Assembly (NCBI GenBank): GCA_016186635.1
Contig: JACPLI010000003.1
Span: forward strand, 1 to 58,907
Direction of reading: 5' to 3'
From: Candidatus Liptonbacteria bacterium
Lineage (GTDB): Bacteria > Patescibacteriota > Minisyncoccia > UBA6257 > 2-01-FULL-56-20
DNA: 58,907 nt
This document shows positions 1-9,156 of the stretch, in pieces; the stretch's first letter is position 1, and every line of letters begins with the position of its first letter. The notes beneath the pieces are model-generated. The model saw only the letters and a list, made by a program, of their open reading frames with translations, made no database searches and was not told where the DNA came from. The position numbers and the translations under genes were made by a program.

Positions 1-1446
1 AAAGGATGGAAGTACGGCATCACGCCGATTGATAAGATTGAGAAACTTATCAAAGCTGTGCAAAACAATGACCCTTCGCTGAAAGTTGTGATTGAAGCGA
101 GAAATGCGGACGGGGACGTTGACCGCGCGGAGAAGGGAATTGCCTTCAACCTCTGCGCCCCGATGTGGGGGAATGGGCATCATAAAGTGGTGTATGAACG
201 AGGCACGAGCGCACTTGCCCCCCACAGCATCAATACTCTTATGACGGTGTTCTACCTTGTAGATAAAGAGGAAGACACGAGATTTTGGGGTTTCGAGCAA
301 GTTGACCCTTACGCAAAGTATAAGGAGAAGTTTTCCCACATTGTGAATCTTGCGCGCCGCGACGATTCGCTCTACCTCTGGGGAATTGCCTCGACGAAGA
401 CCCCTACGAGATACATGAGGGGGATTAATTCCGATTCTCCGTGCCATAGGTCGAGGGGAGATTATATGTATACCACCTACAACCACATACTGTACGCAGA
501 CGTGGAGGCGACAGTAGACGGCACTGCAATTGAGGGAATCGCAACGCTCGGGGGGAGAAACACTGTGGTGCACCCGAACGCTTCCGCCGATACCATTATG
601 CATGAGTTCGGGCACCTCTTCGCTGGTCTCCTCGATGAAAGTGGGGGAAAGGGCGGGATTACCCTTCATCAGCCGGAAAAAAATTGCACGTTCGACCCCG
701 TGTCAGATTTTGCATACGAGGGTAGGCAATACGGCGCGGGCGCTATAACAAGCGTGAGGGGGTGTAATCATGTGGGCGGGTCGCCGCTTCACAATATTTA
801 TCGGCCAAGCCCGACGGGTCTCATGAATTACGATACCGCTAAACTTCCCCGCGACAATCGGTTGAGTGCAGTAGATTGCGGGTTTGCCATCGCGGCGACC
901 ATAGGCGGAAAAGGACCGGAATATTTTCCTGAATGCATGGGGCTTAATGTAATAAAATCTACGGGGGCTTCGGCATTGTTACCTCGCAATCCTTTACTCG
1001 CTTCCATATCAAACGCGGCGCCCGCTGGCCAGTTCTCGGAGCCGGCTGAAACCGATATGCAGGGCGGGGTTATCTTCGAGCGCGACACGCCATCGGGCGA
1101 TATTCCTGCGGCGGGCGTCGTCTGGTACGACGGAGAACCCATGCCGCCGTCGCTGAAGTTCTTGGAAGCTCCGAGCACCGCTTCCGTCATCGAGCGCCTC
1201 CGCGCCCGCGTGCGGGAACTCACCACAGAGCGCAATACGCTGCGCACGCGACGCCGCCCCGCTCCGCGCGCAACTCGGCGACATTTCCTCCGCGCTGCAG
1301 GGTATTCTCGAAGCGATGCAGGAGGCAGTGCGATAAGGGCTGAATCTTTTGGGTTCTCAAATTCTAAATTCGAATATCGAAACTCTAAACAATATCTAAA
1401 CCCGAATGTTCCAAATTCAAAACAGTTTAGATTATTGGGATTTTGA
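1..1446 (+). CDS. M64-like zinc metallopeptidase, 5' truncated, probable 3' frameshift
   Basis: The frame is open from the first base of the window, so the N-terminus lies outside; the first in-window start codon is GTG at 58. The motif HEFGHLFAGLLDE (HEFGH at 601-615) matches the HExxH zinc site of IgA-protease-like M64 peptidases, where a Gly-Leu-x-Asp-Glu stretch follows the helix. Several Cys lie after it, as in secreted proteases. After about position 1245 the frame turns into Arg-rich nonsense and runs into an intergenic repeat. The +1 frame instead continues a coiled-coil-like tail (RAQLGDISSALQGILEAM) and stops at TAA 1334-1336, so a one-base indel near 1240-1256 is likely, real or assembly. 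Substrate unknown; export is inferred. Confidence 0.7.
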   Translation, partial: KGWKYGITPIDKIEKLIKAVQNNDPSLKVVIEARNADGDVDRAEKGIAFNLCAPMWGNGHHKVVYERGTSALAPHSINTLMTVFYLVDKEEDTRFWGFEQVDPYAKYKEKFSHIVNLARRDDSLYLWGIASTKTPTRYMRGINSDSPCHRSRGDYMYTTYNHILYADVEATVDGTAIEGIATLGGRNTVVHPNASADTIMHEFGHLFAGLLDESGGKGGITLHQPEKNCTFDPVSDFAYEGRQYGAGAITSVRGCNHVGGSPLHNIYRPSPTGLMNYDTAKLPRDNRLSAVDCGFAIAATIGGKGPEYFPECMGLNVIKSTGASALLPRNPLLASISNAAPAGQFSEPAETDMQGGVIFERDTPSGDIPAAGVVWYDGEPMPPSLKFLEAPSTASVIERLRARVRELTTERNTLRTRRRPAPRATRRHFLRAAGYSRSDAGGSAIRAESFGFSNSKFEYRNSKQYLNPNVPNSKQFRLLGF

Positions 1447-1496
1447 ATATTGGGATTTGTTTAGTAATTAGGTCAATTAGAAATTAGAAATTGTAC
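1347..1496. repeat. AT-rich intergenic repeat (family B plus family C tail)
   Basis: AT-rich tract in a GC-rich region, made of short units such as AATTCTAAA, CGAATATCGAAA, CTAAACAATATC and their complements, ending in AATTAG/TAATTAG units. The same units recur near 4787-4955 and 53770-53900 (family B) and near 33893, 44251 and 53438 (family C). It fills the space between the convergent peptidase and gpmI genes and carries no gene. Confidence 0.75.
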
Positions 1497-3023
1497 TCAT
1501 ATGATTCCTTCGAGCAAACTTCTCCCCGTCATCTCCTCGGGTTGGGGAATACCGAAGAGTTCAAGGATGGTGGGCGCCACGTCCGCCAAGGTGCCCATCG
1601 TCTCCGTCGCGAGCGTCGCGGCGTTCGCGAACTTCTTGCCGCGGAATTCGTTCCCTACAAGGTAGAAAGGGACAGGGCTCGGGTCATGCTGGGATTCCAT
1701 GAGCCCCGTCGTGGGGTTCAGCACTTGCTCGATGTTGCCGTGGTCGGAGGTGATGAGGAGGATGCCGGACTCCGGGAGCGCCTGCACGAGCCGCGCAATT
1801 TCTCTGTCTATCACGCGCACGGCTTCGAGCGAGGCGTCGTAGTTCGCGGTGTGCGCCATCGTGTCCGGGTTCGCGTAGTTTGCGAGGATGAAGCGGAAGG
1901 AGTTGTTCGACAAGGCCTCGATGATGCGGTCGGTAATCGCGGTTGCCTGCATCTCGGGGTGCTCCTCGGGCTTCGCGGTGGAGAGCGAGGGCACCACCAC
2001 GCGATACTCGCCTTTGGATGGCTGTTCCTCGTAGCCGTTGAAGAAGTACGTCACGTGCGCGTATTTGTACGTCTCGGCAACGCGCAACTGGTTGATGCCT
2101 TGTGCGGAGAGTACCTTCCCAAGCGGCTCGCGCACGAGGTCTGGCGCGAATGCCGCGGGCACGGGGAGTGATTGTTCGTAGGGTGTCATGGTGGCGACAA
2201 AAAGATTGGGAAGCTCGCGGCGGGGGAATGCGGCAAAATCCGGCTTTGCAAATGCCTCGGCAATCTGCCGCACCGAGTCCTCGCGGAAGTTCCAAAAGAC
2301 GAGCGCGTCGTTCGCCTTGATTATTCCTTCCTTATCAAGCAGGAGCGGCGGGAGGTACTCCTCGGAGAGTCCTTTCGCGTACGTCGCCTCAATTGTGGGA
2401 GCGGGGTCAGTCGCCGCGGTTCCCACGCCCGCCATGAGGTCGTACACCGCTTTCGTGAGCTGCCAGTTTTTGTTTCGGTCCATCGCGTAGTAGCGGCCTA
2501 CGAGCGTCGCAAGATTCTCTTTCGGCAACTCGGCGAGAAGTTTGCCGAGCATCTTCGGCGGGCCGTCCTTGCCGTCTGCCCACACGTGGAGGCGCACCCG
2601 CGGTACCTTCTCCTGCTCCGCAAGCGCGAGGAGCGCTTTCACATGGCTCACCGAAGCGTGCACGTTCGCGCTCGTCAAAAGCCCCGCAAGGTGGAGCGTG
2701 GAGTTATGCTCCCGCGCGTGCGCGCAGGCACTCTTCAGCGTCTCGTTTGAGAAGAACGTCTTGTCGCGTATGGCGAGCGTGATTTTTGGGTAGTACTGGA
2801 AGAGCGTTTTCCCTGCGCCCAAGGTGAGGTGCCCCACTTCGCTGTTGCCGACCTCGCCCCACGGGAGCCCCACCGCGATGCCCGAGGCCTGCAAGCTCGT
2901 GAGGGGGAATTCCCGCGCAAGCGCGGTGAGGGTGGGGGGCTGGACTACATGGATGGGATTCGATTCGTCTTCTCTTCCGATACCCCAGCCGTCGAGGATG
3001 GCGAGTATGATACTTCTTTGCAT
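1497..3023 (-). CDS. gpmI: 2,3-bisphosphoglycerate-independent phosphoglycerate mutase
   Basis: Interconverts 3- and 2-phosphoglycerate in glycolysis, in the cytoplasm, with two metal ions. The 508-residue length is normal for the family. Visible: DGWGIG at residues 11-16 (first metal Asp), the phosphoserine motif GNSEVGH with Ser61, and the C-terminal SDHGN metal motif. I start at ATG 3023, which gives the usual N-terminus MQRSIILAILDGWG; a 26-codon upstream extension would read into an intergenic repeat. A -10-like TACAAT (minus strand, 3038-3033) lies 9 nt before this ATG. Single gene, convergent with the metallopeptidase and divergent from rny. Confidence 0.95.
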   Translation of the reverse strand: MQRSIILAILDGWGIGREDESNPIHVVQPPTLTALAREFPLTSLQASGIAVGLPWGEVGNSEVGHLTLGAGKTLFQYYPKITLAIRDKTFFSNETLKSACAHAREHNSTLHLAGLLTSANVHASVSHVKALLALAEQEKVPRVRLHVWADGKDGPPKMLGKLLAELPKENLATLVGRYYAMDRNKNWQLTKAVYDLMAGVGTAATDPAPTIEATYAKGLSEEYLPPLLLDKEGIIKANDALVFWNFREDSVRQIAEAFAKPDFAAFPRRELPNLFVATMTPYEQSLPVPAAFAPDLVREPLGKVLSAQGINQLRVAETYKYAHVTYFFNGYEEQPSKGEYRVVVPSLSTAKPEEHPEMQATAITDRIIEALSNNSFRFILANYANPDTMAHTANYDASLEAVRVIDREIARLVQALPESGILLITSDHGNIEQVLNPTTGLMESQHDPSPVPFYLVGNEFRGKKFANAATLATETMGTLADVAPTILELFGIPQPEEMTGRSLLEGII

Positions 3024-3046
3024 AACGGTTGTATTGTAACCCAAAA

Positions 3047-3157
3047 GAGTAATCGCTAATATCGCGAATCGCAGACAAATAACGCAAATGGTTCGATACA
3101 CTCACCACACGTGGATTCGCGTTATTGAGTCCAAATTTGCGTTATTCGTGATTACTC
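3047..3157. repeat. Palindromic GAGTAATCGC element (family A, copy 1)
   Basis: Begins GAGTAATCGCTAATA and ends TTATTCGTGATTACTC, giving imperfect inverted termini. Internal units resemble AAATAACGC and GATTCGCGTTATT. It lies in the divergent gpmI-rny spacer. Five similar copies and one fragment occur at 48014, 51866, 52563, 55625 and 56008. Confidence 0.8.
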
Positions 3158-3161
3158 TCAT

Positions 3162-3190
3162 TTGACGAGCTTCCCGGTTTCCGCCATACT
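3162..3190 (+). promoter_or_regulatory. Candidate promoter of rny
   Basis: TTGACG (3162-3167), 17-nt spacer, CATACT (3185-3190). It lies just outside the family A repeat and about 60 nt before the rny ATG. The rest of the 228-nt gpmI-rny spacer shows no gene. Confidence 0.45.
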
Positions 3191-3251
3191 ACATGCATAG
3201 CTTCGTTTTCTCAAAAAGAGTCACTTATGTCGAACGTAGGATTACAAATTT

Positions 3252-4778
3252 ATGGAGTACGGATTGTGGGGGCCCCTTCTCGGGGCGCTCGTGGTTGGAG
3301 CGTGCATTGGGTATGTCGTGCGGCGCGCGTGGGCCTCACAGCAGGCGGCGCGGGCGGAGGGAAAAACTAAAGCAATCCTCGGCGGCGCCGAGGAGCGGGC
3401 GAAGAAAATAGTTTTGGACGCCGAGCATAAGGCGGCGGGTTTGCTTGCGGAGGTGAGAAAGGAGGAGCGGGAGCGGAAGACGGAATCGCACGAACTCGAG
3501 GAGCGGCTTCGCCGGCGCGAGGAGCTCCTTGACAAAAAACTCGCGTCACTCGGGAGCGATGAGGCCGCGCTCCGCGCGAAGGGCGAGGCGCTTGAGAAGC
3601 GCGAGGGCGACCTCAAAGGGCTTCTTAAAGAAGCTGAAACACGCCTCGAGCGGGTGGGGGGACTCTCGGCGGCGGATGCGCGCGATGAGCTGTTCCGGAA
3701 AGTTGCCGAAGACCGCAAGGCGGACATGGTGCAGCTCATACAGAAAGTGGAGAAGGAAAACCGCGACGAAGTCGAGAAAAAAGCGATGGAAGTTATCACC
3801 ATTGCGCTTCAGCGGTTCAGCCGGTCGCATGTCTCCGAGGTGACGACCACCGTGTTTCCCTTGGGTGACGAGGATATTAAGGGGAAAATCATCGGGCGCG
3901 AGGGGCGGAACATCCGGGCGCTTGAGCGCGCGACGGGCGTGGAGTTCGTGATTGACGAGACGCCGGACAGCGTCATTATTTCGTCCTTCGACCCGTACCG
4001 GAGGGAGGTGGCGCGGCTCGCCCTGGCGAAGCTCATCAAAGACGGGCGCATCCAGCCGGCGAAAATCGAGGAGAAAGTGGAGGAAGCGAAGCAGGAGCTT
4101 GCGAAGCGCATGCAGGAAATCGGGCAGGCGGCGGCGGACGAGGTGGGTGTCTTTGATTTGCCAAAAGAAATCGTACAGCTTGTGGGGCGGCTCCACTTCC
4201 GCACGAGCTACGGGCAGAACGTGCTTACCCACTCAATCGAGATGGCGCACCTTGCGACGATGATGGCAGGGGAGCTGGGATTGAATGTTGAGGTTGCGAA
4301 GAAAGGCGCGCTCCTCCACGACATCGGGAAGGCGCTCGACCACGAGATTGAGGGGACGCATGTGGATTTGGGCATGAAGATTCTGCGGAAGTACAGCATC
4401 GACGAGCGGGTGATTCAGGCGATGCAGTCGCACCATGAAGATTACCCCTACGCGATTCCCGAGGCATACGTGGTGACGGCGGCAGACGTGCTCTCCGCCG
4501 CGCGTCCCGGCGCCCGCCGCGGCACGATTGAAGCGTACATCAAACGCCTCGGCGACCTCGAGCGGATTGCGCTCGAGTTCCCTGGCGTGAAGAGCGCCTA
4601 TGCGATCTCTGCAGGGCGCGAGCTGCGCATATTCGTGATTCCCGAGAAGGTGGACGATTTCCGGGCGCTCGAGCTTGCCCGTGAGATTGCGAATAAAGTG
4701 CAATCCGAGTTAAAATACCCGGGTGAAATCAAGGTGAATGTCATCCGCGAGATGCGGGCGGTCGAATACGCCCGCTAG
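3252..4778 (+). CDS. rny: Ribonuclease Y (membrane-anchored endoribonuclease)
   Basis: Initiates mRNA decay by cutting single-stranded RNA at the inner face of the membrane. Domains in family order: a transmembrane segment (residues about 5-23), a long charged coiled coil (about 30-185), a KH RNA-binding domain with GKIIGREGRNIRALE (211-225), and an HD domain with HDIGK at 356-360 (His356, Asp357 bind metal). The 508-residue length is typical. ATG 3252 is the first start after the promoter and puts the membrane helix at the N-terminus. No Shine-Dalgarno sequence is obvious. It is unrelated to the glycan genes that follow and is separated from them by a repeat. Confidence 0.96.
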   Translation: MEYGLWGPLLGALVVGACIGYVVRRAWASQQAARAEGKTKAILGGAEERAKKIVLDAEHKAAGLLAEVRKEERERKTESHELEERLRRREELLDKKLASLGSDEAALRAKGEALEKREGDLKGLLKEAETRLERVGGLSAADARDELFRKVAEDRKADMVQLIQKVEKENRDEVEKKAMEVITIALQRFSRSHVSEVTTTVFPLGDEDIKGKIIGREGRNIRALERATGVEFVIDETPDSVIISSFDPYRREVARLALAKLIKDGRIQPAKIEEKVEEAKQELAKRMQEIGQAAADEVGVFDLPKEIVQLVGRLHFRTSYGQNVLTHSIEMAHLATMMAGELGLNVEVAKKGALLHDIGKALDHEIEGTHVDLGMKILRKYSIDERVIQAMQSHHEDYPYAIPEAYVVTAADVLSAARPGARRGTIEAYIKRLGDLERIALEFPGVKSAYAISAGRELRIFVIPEKVDDFRALELAREIANKVQSELKYPGEIKVNVIREMRAVEYAR

Positions 4779-4786
4779 GACGTACA

Positions 4787-4955
4787 ATATCGAAGCACGA
4801 AATTCTAAATCCGAAACAAACCCTAATGTCCAAATTCCAATGAGTCAAACCGTTTCGAGTTTGGAACATTTTCCGCCAAAGGCGGATCCGCCTCGGGCGG
4901 AGAATTTCGATATTGTTTAGAGTTTCGATATTTGAATTTCGGATTTATCCATAAA
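4787..4955. repeat. AT-rich palindromic intergenic repeat (family B, copy 2)
   Basis: Left-arm units CGAAATTCTAAAT and CCGAAACAAACC mirror the right-arm units GAATTTCGATATTGTTTAG and ATTTCGGATTTAT, so the segment can fold on itself. A GC-rich hairpin (CCGCCAAAGGCGG then CCGCCTCGGGCGG) sits in the centre at about 4871-4900. It fills the gap between rny and the Wzy-like gene. Confidence 0.7.
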
Positions 4956-6521
4956 ATGTTGCTCAAACTCACCAAATTCTTCACCTACGTATCGCTCTTC
5001 GCGGTGCTGGTGGTGTTGACCGGCGCCTTCTTCCCATTCATCGGGGGGAAAGCTTACTTTTTCAGGATTGCGGTGGAGGTGGCGGCTGCCTTCGCGCTCC
5101 TTTGGTGGGCATTCGAGTCCGCGCCGCGCGAGGCGGGACACCTCCTGCGGGGCGCGTTTCGGAAGCCGCTCGTCGTCGCGGTGTCCGTCTTCGCGCTCGC
5201 GTTTCTCCTCGCCGCGCTCTTCGCGGACAACCCGTACGCGGCATTCTGGTCCAACTATGAGCGCGGCGAGGGCGGGTTCCAGATGCTCCATTACTATGCG
5301 TTTTTCATGCTCCTTGCGCTTTTTTTCAAGGAGGCGCGCGACTGGGAGCGCTTCTTTAAGGTAGCGGTGCTCGCAGCGCTCCTCATGGTGCTCTACGGTG
5401 CTGGCTCCGCGGTGCTCAATGTCTCTCCCGCGGGTGCCCCTTCGAATCCGTTCGGGTTTGTGAGCGTCTACGTGGGTCCCGATGGAAAACCGATTGCCCC
5501 CACATTCCTTGGGCGCCTTTTCTCGCCGGAAGTGCGGTTTCAGGGGTCCCTTGGAAATCCTGCCTACGTCGCGCCGTACCTGATGTTTACCATGTTCTAC
5601 TGCTTCTACCTCTTTTCACGGCATACGAAGCGCTGGTGGTGGGTTGCCGGCGGAGTATTCTTCTTCGTCTTTCTCATTCTTACGCAGACGCGTGGAGCGC
5701 TCATCGGGACTGCGGCTGCGGCGGCGGTCTTCTTCCTCTACGCGATTGCCAACACTGAAGGGAAATCCCGGCGCACCTACACCATTCTCTTATGGGCGCT
5801 TGCGCTTCTTTACGGCGCGCTCCTGTATTACCGCACGTCAGAGTTTGTGACGAGCAACTTTCCGGTGCTCGAGCGGATTTTCGGGCTTGGCCTTTCCCCG
5901 AGCCAGGCCGGGAAACTCTGGCTTGCCGCGGCGGCAGCACTCCTTCTCCTCAACGTTTTCTTCGTGGCACAGCAGAAGATGCGGGTGGTTGCGGCGGCGC
6001 TTTTTCTCGCGCTCGCGGTGGGAGGCGGATGGTACGTGCGCACACTGAAGCAGTTCCCGGCGGCGGACAGTTTTGCGACGCGCGTGTGGACGTGGGGCAC
6101 CGCGGTCGAGGGGTTTAAGGAGCGCCCGCTCCTTGGGTGGGGGCCGGAGAATTTCCCTGCGGTCTTCGACAGGCATTTCGACCCCCGCCACTTTGTTCCC
6201 GGGCAGGGAACGGAAACGTGGTTTGACCGCGCCCACAGCGTGCTCTTCGACTACCTCGCGGAGACCGGCCTCGTGGGGCTCCTCGCGTATCTCGCCATCT
6301 TCATCACGTTTTTCAGGGAGTTTGCCCGCCGCGTCCGCGCGAGCGCAGAGCGCGTGCTCTCGCGGGCGCTGGTGGTTGCGCTCCCGGTGGGGTATCTTGT
6401 CCAAGCATTCGCACTCTTCGACGTGCTCCCTGTCTACATCAACCTGTTCCTTTTTCTTGCCTTCGCAAGCTGGTGGCTTTCGCTCGGCGCGCAGGCGCAT
6501 CATGGCGCTTTACCCGCATGA
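4956..6521 (+). CDS. O-antigen polymerase/ligase (Wzy/WaaL-like) membrane protein
   Basis: Polytopic membrane protein of 521 residues with about 12 hydrophobic segments and a large extracytoplasmic loop before the last helices. The loop holds RPLLGWGPENF and a Phe/His-rich DRHFDPRHF, as in the Wzy_C/O-antigen ligase family (PF04932), followed by DRAHSVLFDYLAETG, the usual motif before the final helices. It should polymerise polyprenyl-linked glycan or transfer it to an acceptor; the sequence does not say which. I use ATG 4956 rather than TTG 4932 because the latter lies in the repeat. It overlaps the next gene by ATGA (6518-6521), so the two are co-translated. Confidence 0.8.
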   Translation: MLLKLTKFFTYVSLFAVLVVLTGAFFPFIGGKAYFFRIAVEVAAAFALLWWAFESAPREAGHLLRGAFRKPLVVAVSVFALAFLLAALFADNPYAAFWSNYERGEGGFQMLHYYAFFMLLALFFKEARDWERFFKVAVLAALLMVLYGAGSAVLNVSPAGAPSNPFGFVSVYVGPDGKPIAPTFLGRLFSPEVRFQGSLGNPAYVAPYLMFTMFYCFYLFSRHTKRWWWVAGGVFFFVFLILTQTRGALIGTAAAAAVFFLYAIANTEGKSRRTYTILLWALALLYGALLYYRTSEFVTSNFPVLERIFGLGLSPSQAGKLWLAAAAALLLLNVFFVAQQKMRVVAAALFLALAVGGGWYVRTLKQFPAADSFATRVWTWGTAVEGFKERPLLGWGPENFPAVFDRHFDPRHFVPGQGTETWFDRAHSVLFDYLAETGLVGLLAYLAIFITFFREFARRVRASAERVLSRALVVALPVGYLVQAFALFDVLPVYINLFLFLAFASWWLSLGAQAHHGALPA

Positions 6522-7186
6522 ATCCCACACTCAACAAAATAGCCGCCATTCTCGGAGTGCTTGTGCTCGGCGTTGTGGCGTACTACGGCACCTATCTGCC
6601 GTTCCAGAAATCGCGGACATTTATTAACACCATCCGCGGGATGGGCGGCGCACGCTCGATTGAAGAATTCAAAAAAATGTTTGACGCGCCGCTTCGAATC
6701 CCGTCCCCCATTGGGCAGGAGGAACTTGTCCGGAACATGGCTTCCGAGATCGTGGGACTCGTGGGGAAAGGGAGCACCAATCCGGAAATCGAGGAAGAAC
6801 TCTTGAAGTTTGTCGCACAGCATTTTGAACCCTTCGTCGCGTCCGGCAAAGGAATGAGCTTCGGGCAGGATTTATACATCTTGGGCACACTCCACCGGAT
6901 AGTGTATCAGCACACCAAGAAGGCGGAGTACCTTGATGCCGCAGAGGGGTACTTTTTGAGGGCGCTTGAACTCGGGCCGAAGCGTCCCCAATCGCTCTAC
7001 ACTCTTCTCGACATCTACCTCGCGAAGCAGGACGTGGCGCGAGTAAAGCAGATTGCCGGGCAAATCAACAGGCAATGGCCCACCGATGCGCGCGTCTCAG
7101 AGATTCTCAAAGTGGTTCAGCAAGCCGAAGCGGCGTCTTCGTCTCCAGCTCCAGCTCCAGCCCTGGCTCCAAAAGCGAAGAAGTAG
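6518..7186 (+). CDS. Membrane-anchored TPR-like protein, partner of the Wzy-like gene
   Basis: 222 residues: an N-terminal transmembrane segment (about 6-26), a helical region, then TPR-like helices ([39 protein letters not shown]) and a low-complexity Ala/Pro/Ser tail ending KAKK. Wzy/O-antigen-ligase-like genes of monoderms and Patescibacteria often carry such TPR modules fused or adjacent, so I infer a scaffold for glycan polymerisation or ligation. ATG 6518 overlaps the upstream TGA. No catalytic motif is visible. Confidence 0.65.
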   Translation: MNPTLNKIAAILGVLVLGVVAYYGTYLPFQKSRTFINTIRGMGGARSIEEFKKMFDAPLRIPSPIGQEELVRNMASEIVGLVGKGSTNPEIEEELLKFVAQHFEPFVASGKGMSFGQDLYILGTLHRIVYQHTKKAEYLDAAEGYFLRALELGPKRPQSLYTLLDIYLAKQDVARVKQIAGQINRQWPTDARVSEILKVVQQAEAASSSPAPAPALAPKAKK

Positions 7187-7202
7187 CTGTGTGCATACCT
7201 CC

Positions 7203-8201
7203 ATGGAGCAGAAAAAAGCTTTGATTACCGGAATTACCGGGCAAGACGGGAGCTACCTCGCGGAGCTTTTGCTCGAGAAGGGCTATGAGGTGCACGGCGT
7301 GATTCGCCGGGCATCCACATTCAACACGTTGCGCATTAGCCATCTCTACCAGGACCCGCACGAGAAGGGAAGGCGGCTCATGCTCCACTACGGGGACCTT
7401 GCGGACGCGAATACCGTGCGGAGGCTTTTGTACGAGGTGAAGCCGTCGGAACTCTATAATCTTGGCGCGCAGTCGCATGTGCGGGTGTCATTCGACATTC
7501 CGGAGTACACAGCGGACATCGTAGCGCTGGGCACGCTTCGCATCCTCGAAGCCATAAAGGACTATGAGAAAGAAACAAGCAAGAAAGTCCGGTTCTATCA
7601 AGCGTCGAGTTCGGAGATGTTCGGCGCCGCTCCGCCTCCGCAAAATGAGGAGACGTGTTTCCGTCCGCGGAGTCCGTACGCCGCCGCGAAGGTGTTTGCG
7701 TTTCACATGACGCGGAACTATCGCGAGGCGTACGGGCTCTTTGCGGTAAACGGAGTCCTTTTCAACCACGAGTCGCCGCGAAGAGGAGAAACGTTCGTGA
7801 CGCGCAAAGTTTCACGGGGAGTGGCGCGCATCAAGGCGGGACTCGACAAGAAACTGTACCTCGGGAATTTGAAGGCAAAGCGTGACTGGGGGTACGCGCC
7901 GGAATACGTGGAAGCGGCGTGGCGGATGCTCCAGCAGCCCGCGCCTGAGGACTATGTGATTGGCACGGGGGAATCGCACTCGGTGGAGGAGTTTGTCGCG
8001 GAGGCGTTCCGGGTGGCGGGGCTCGGGGATTGGAAAAAATATGTGGAGTTCGACCCGCGGTACCTGCGTCCGACGGAGGTGGACAACCTCGTCGCCGACC
8101 CGCGGAAGGCGAAAGAAAAGCTGGGGTGGGAGGCGAAGACGAAATTCAAAGAGCTGGTAAAACTTATGGTGGAGGCAGAGTTAAAACTCGTTCAGAGGTA
8201 A
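7203..8201 (+). CDS. gmd: GDP-mannose 4,6-dehydratase
   Basis: Converts GDP-D-mannose to GDP-4-keto-6-deoxy-D-mannose, the branch point to GDP-fucose, rhamnose and perosamine. Extended SDR of 332 residues. Visible: [11 protein letters not shown] (9-19, NADP loop), SSSEMFG (135-141) with the catalytic Ser and Glu, YAAAK (159-163) and the family block [17 protein letters not shown] 7203 gives the standard N-terminus; the longer frame overlaps the upstream gene. It lies 16 nt downstream of the TPR gene and 16 nt upstream of the first of three reductase genes that could use its product. No manC gene (GDP-mannose supply) is in the window. Confidence 0.93.
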   Translation: MEQKKALITGITGQDGSYLAELLLEKGYEVHGVIRRASTFNTLRISHLYQDPHEKGRRLMLHYGDLADANTVRRLLYEVKPSELYNLGAQSHVRVSFDIPEYTADIVALGTLRILEAIKDYEKETSKKVRFYQASSSEMFGAAPPPQNEETCFRPRSPYAAAKVFAFHMTRNYREAYGLFAVNGVLFNHESPRRGETFVTRKVSRGVARIKAGLDKKLYLGNLKAKRDWGYAPEYVEAAWRMLQQPAPEDYVIGTGESHSVEEFVAEAFRVAGLGDWKKYVEFDPRYLRPTEVDNLVADPRKAKEKLGWEAKTKFKELVKLMVEAELKLVQR

Positions 8202-8217
8202 AGGCAAGGAAGCCCGC

Positions 8218-9156
8218 ATGCTCGATTTGAAAACAAAAAAAATTCTCGTGACGGGCGCGAGCGGGTTTTTGGGTACGCATGCGCGCGCGGCATTAAAAGC
8301 CCGCGGCGTGGAGGATGACTCCATTGTTGCGCCGACGAGGAAAACATATGACTTTCGGGAGCGGAGCGCGTGCGCGGAGGCGGTGAAAGGCGTGGATGTG
8401 GTGCTCCATTTGGCGGGAGTCACCGGGAACACGGAGTTCCACAAGAGTGAACCCGCCCGCACGTATTACGATAACCTTATCATGGGGGTGTATCTGATGG
8501 AGACGGCGCGGGCCGCAGGGGTCCAAAAGTTTGTGACGATTGGGAGTGCCACCGAGTATCCAGAGAGAGCTCCCCTTCCGTTCCGCGAGGATGACCTTTG
8601 GATTGGGCCTCTCGAGGCAGACCATGCTCCGTATACCGTTGCGAAGAAAATGCTTTCGGTTCAGTCGCGGGCGTATTCCGAACAATATGGGTTCCGTGCG
8701 GTGCACCTTATCATGACAAACATGTACGGTCCCGGAGAAAACGTGGAGAGCGGCGTGTTTATCCCCACCCTCATCAAAAAAGTGCTCGAGGCGAAAGCAA
8801 ATTCGCTCTCTGCGGTCGAGATGCACGGGAATGGAGACGCCACGCGGGACTTTATCTATGTGAAAGACGCGGCGGAGGCGATTTGCCTGGCGGCGGAGAA
8901 AGGCGAGCGCCCTGACCCCATTAATATCGCTTCCGGATGGGAGATTTCAGTCCGGGAGCTTGCGGGTATTGTGAAGGATATTGCGGGTTTTGAAGGAACC
9001 ATCACCTTTTCTCCCCGTGCGGGCGGACAGCCGCGCCGAGTGCTCGATACCACTCGGGCTCGGGTACTCTTAGGATTTCAGGCGCAGACCGACTTCCGCA
9101 CCGGCATCGAGGAAACAATCAAGGATTTTTCAGCGCGCATGCGCATATCTCCATGA
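8218..9156 (+). CDS. NAD(P)-dependent sugar epimerase/reductase, GDP-fucose-synthase-like (1)
   Basis: 312-residue extended SDR. Visible: VTGASGFLGTHA (Rossmann loop), the HLAG element, and the Tyr-Lys pair in YTVAKK. The arrangement (YDNLIMGVYLMETARAAGVQKFV; NMYGPG; DFIYVKDAA) is that of GDP-L-fucose synthase (Fcl/WcaG), which epimerises C3/C5 and reduces C4 of GDP-4-keto-6-deoxymannose. An SD-like AAGGCAAGGA lies 8 nt before the ATG. It overlaps the next gene by ATGA. With three Fcl relatives in a row, exact products cannot be assigned. Confidence 0.8.
   Translation: MLDLKTKKILVTGASGFLGTHARAALKARGVEDDSIVAPTRKTYDFRERSACAEAVKGVDVVLHLAGVTGNTEFHKSEPARTYYDNLIMGVYLMETARAAGVQKFVTIGSATEYPERAPLPFREDDLWIGPLEADHAPYTVAKKMLSVQSRAYSEQYGFRAVHLIMTNMYGPGENVESGVFIPTLIKKVLEAKANSLSAVEMHGNGDATRDFIYVKDAAEAICLAAEKGERPDPINIASGWEISVRELAGIVKDIAGFEGTITFSPRAGGQPRRVLDTTRARVLLGFQAQTDFRTGIEETIKDFSARMRISP

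Noticed and set aside
828-1247. Minus-strand ORFs inside the metallopeptidase
   Set aside because: They are shadows of the GC-rich plus-strand gene; the HEFGH frame is clearly the coding one.
3040-3160. CRISPR-like repeat in the gpmI-rny spacer
   Set aside because: No regular repeat-spacer pattern; units are inverted, not direct, and the same element appears singly elsewhere.
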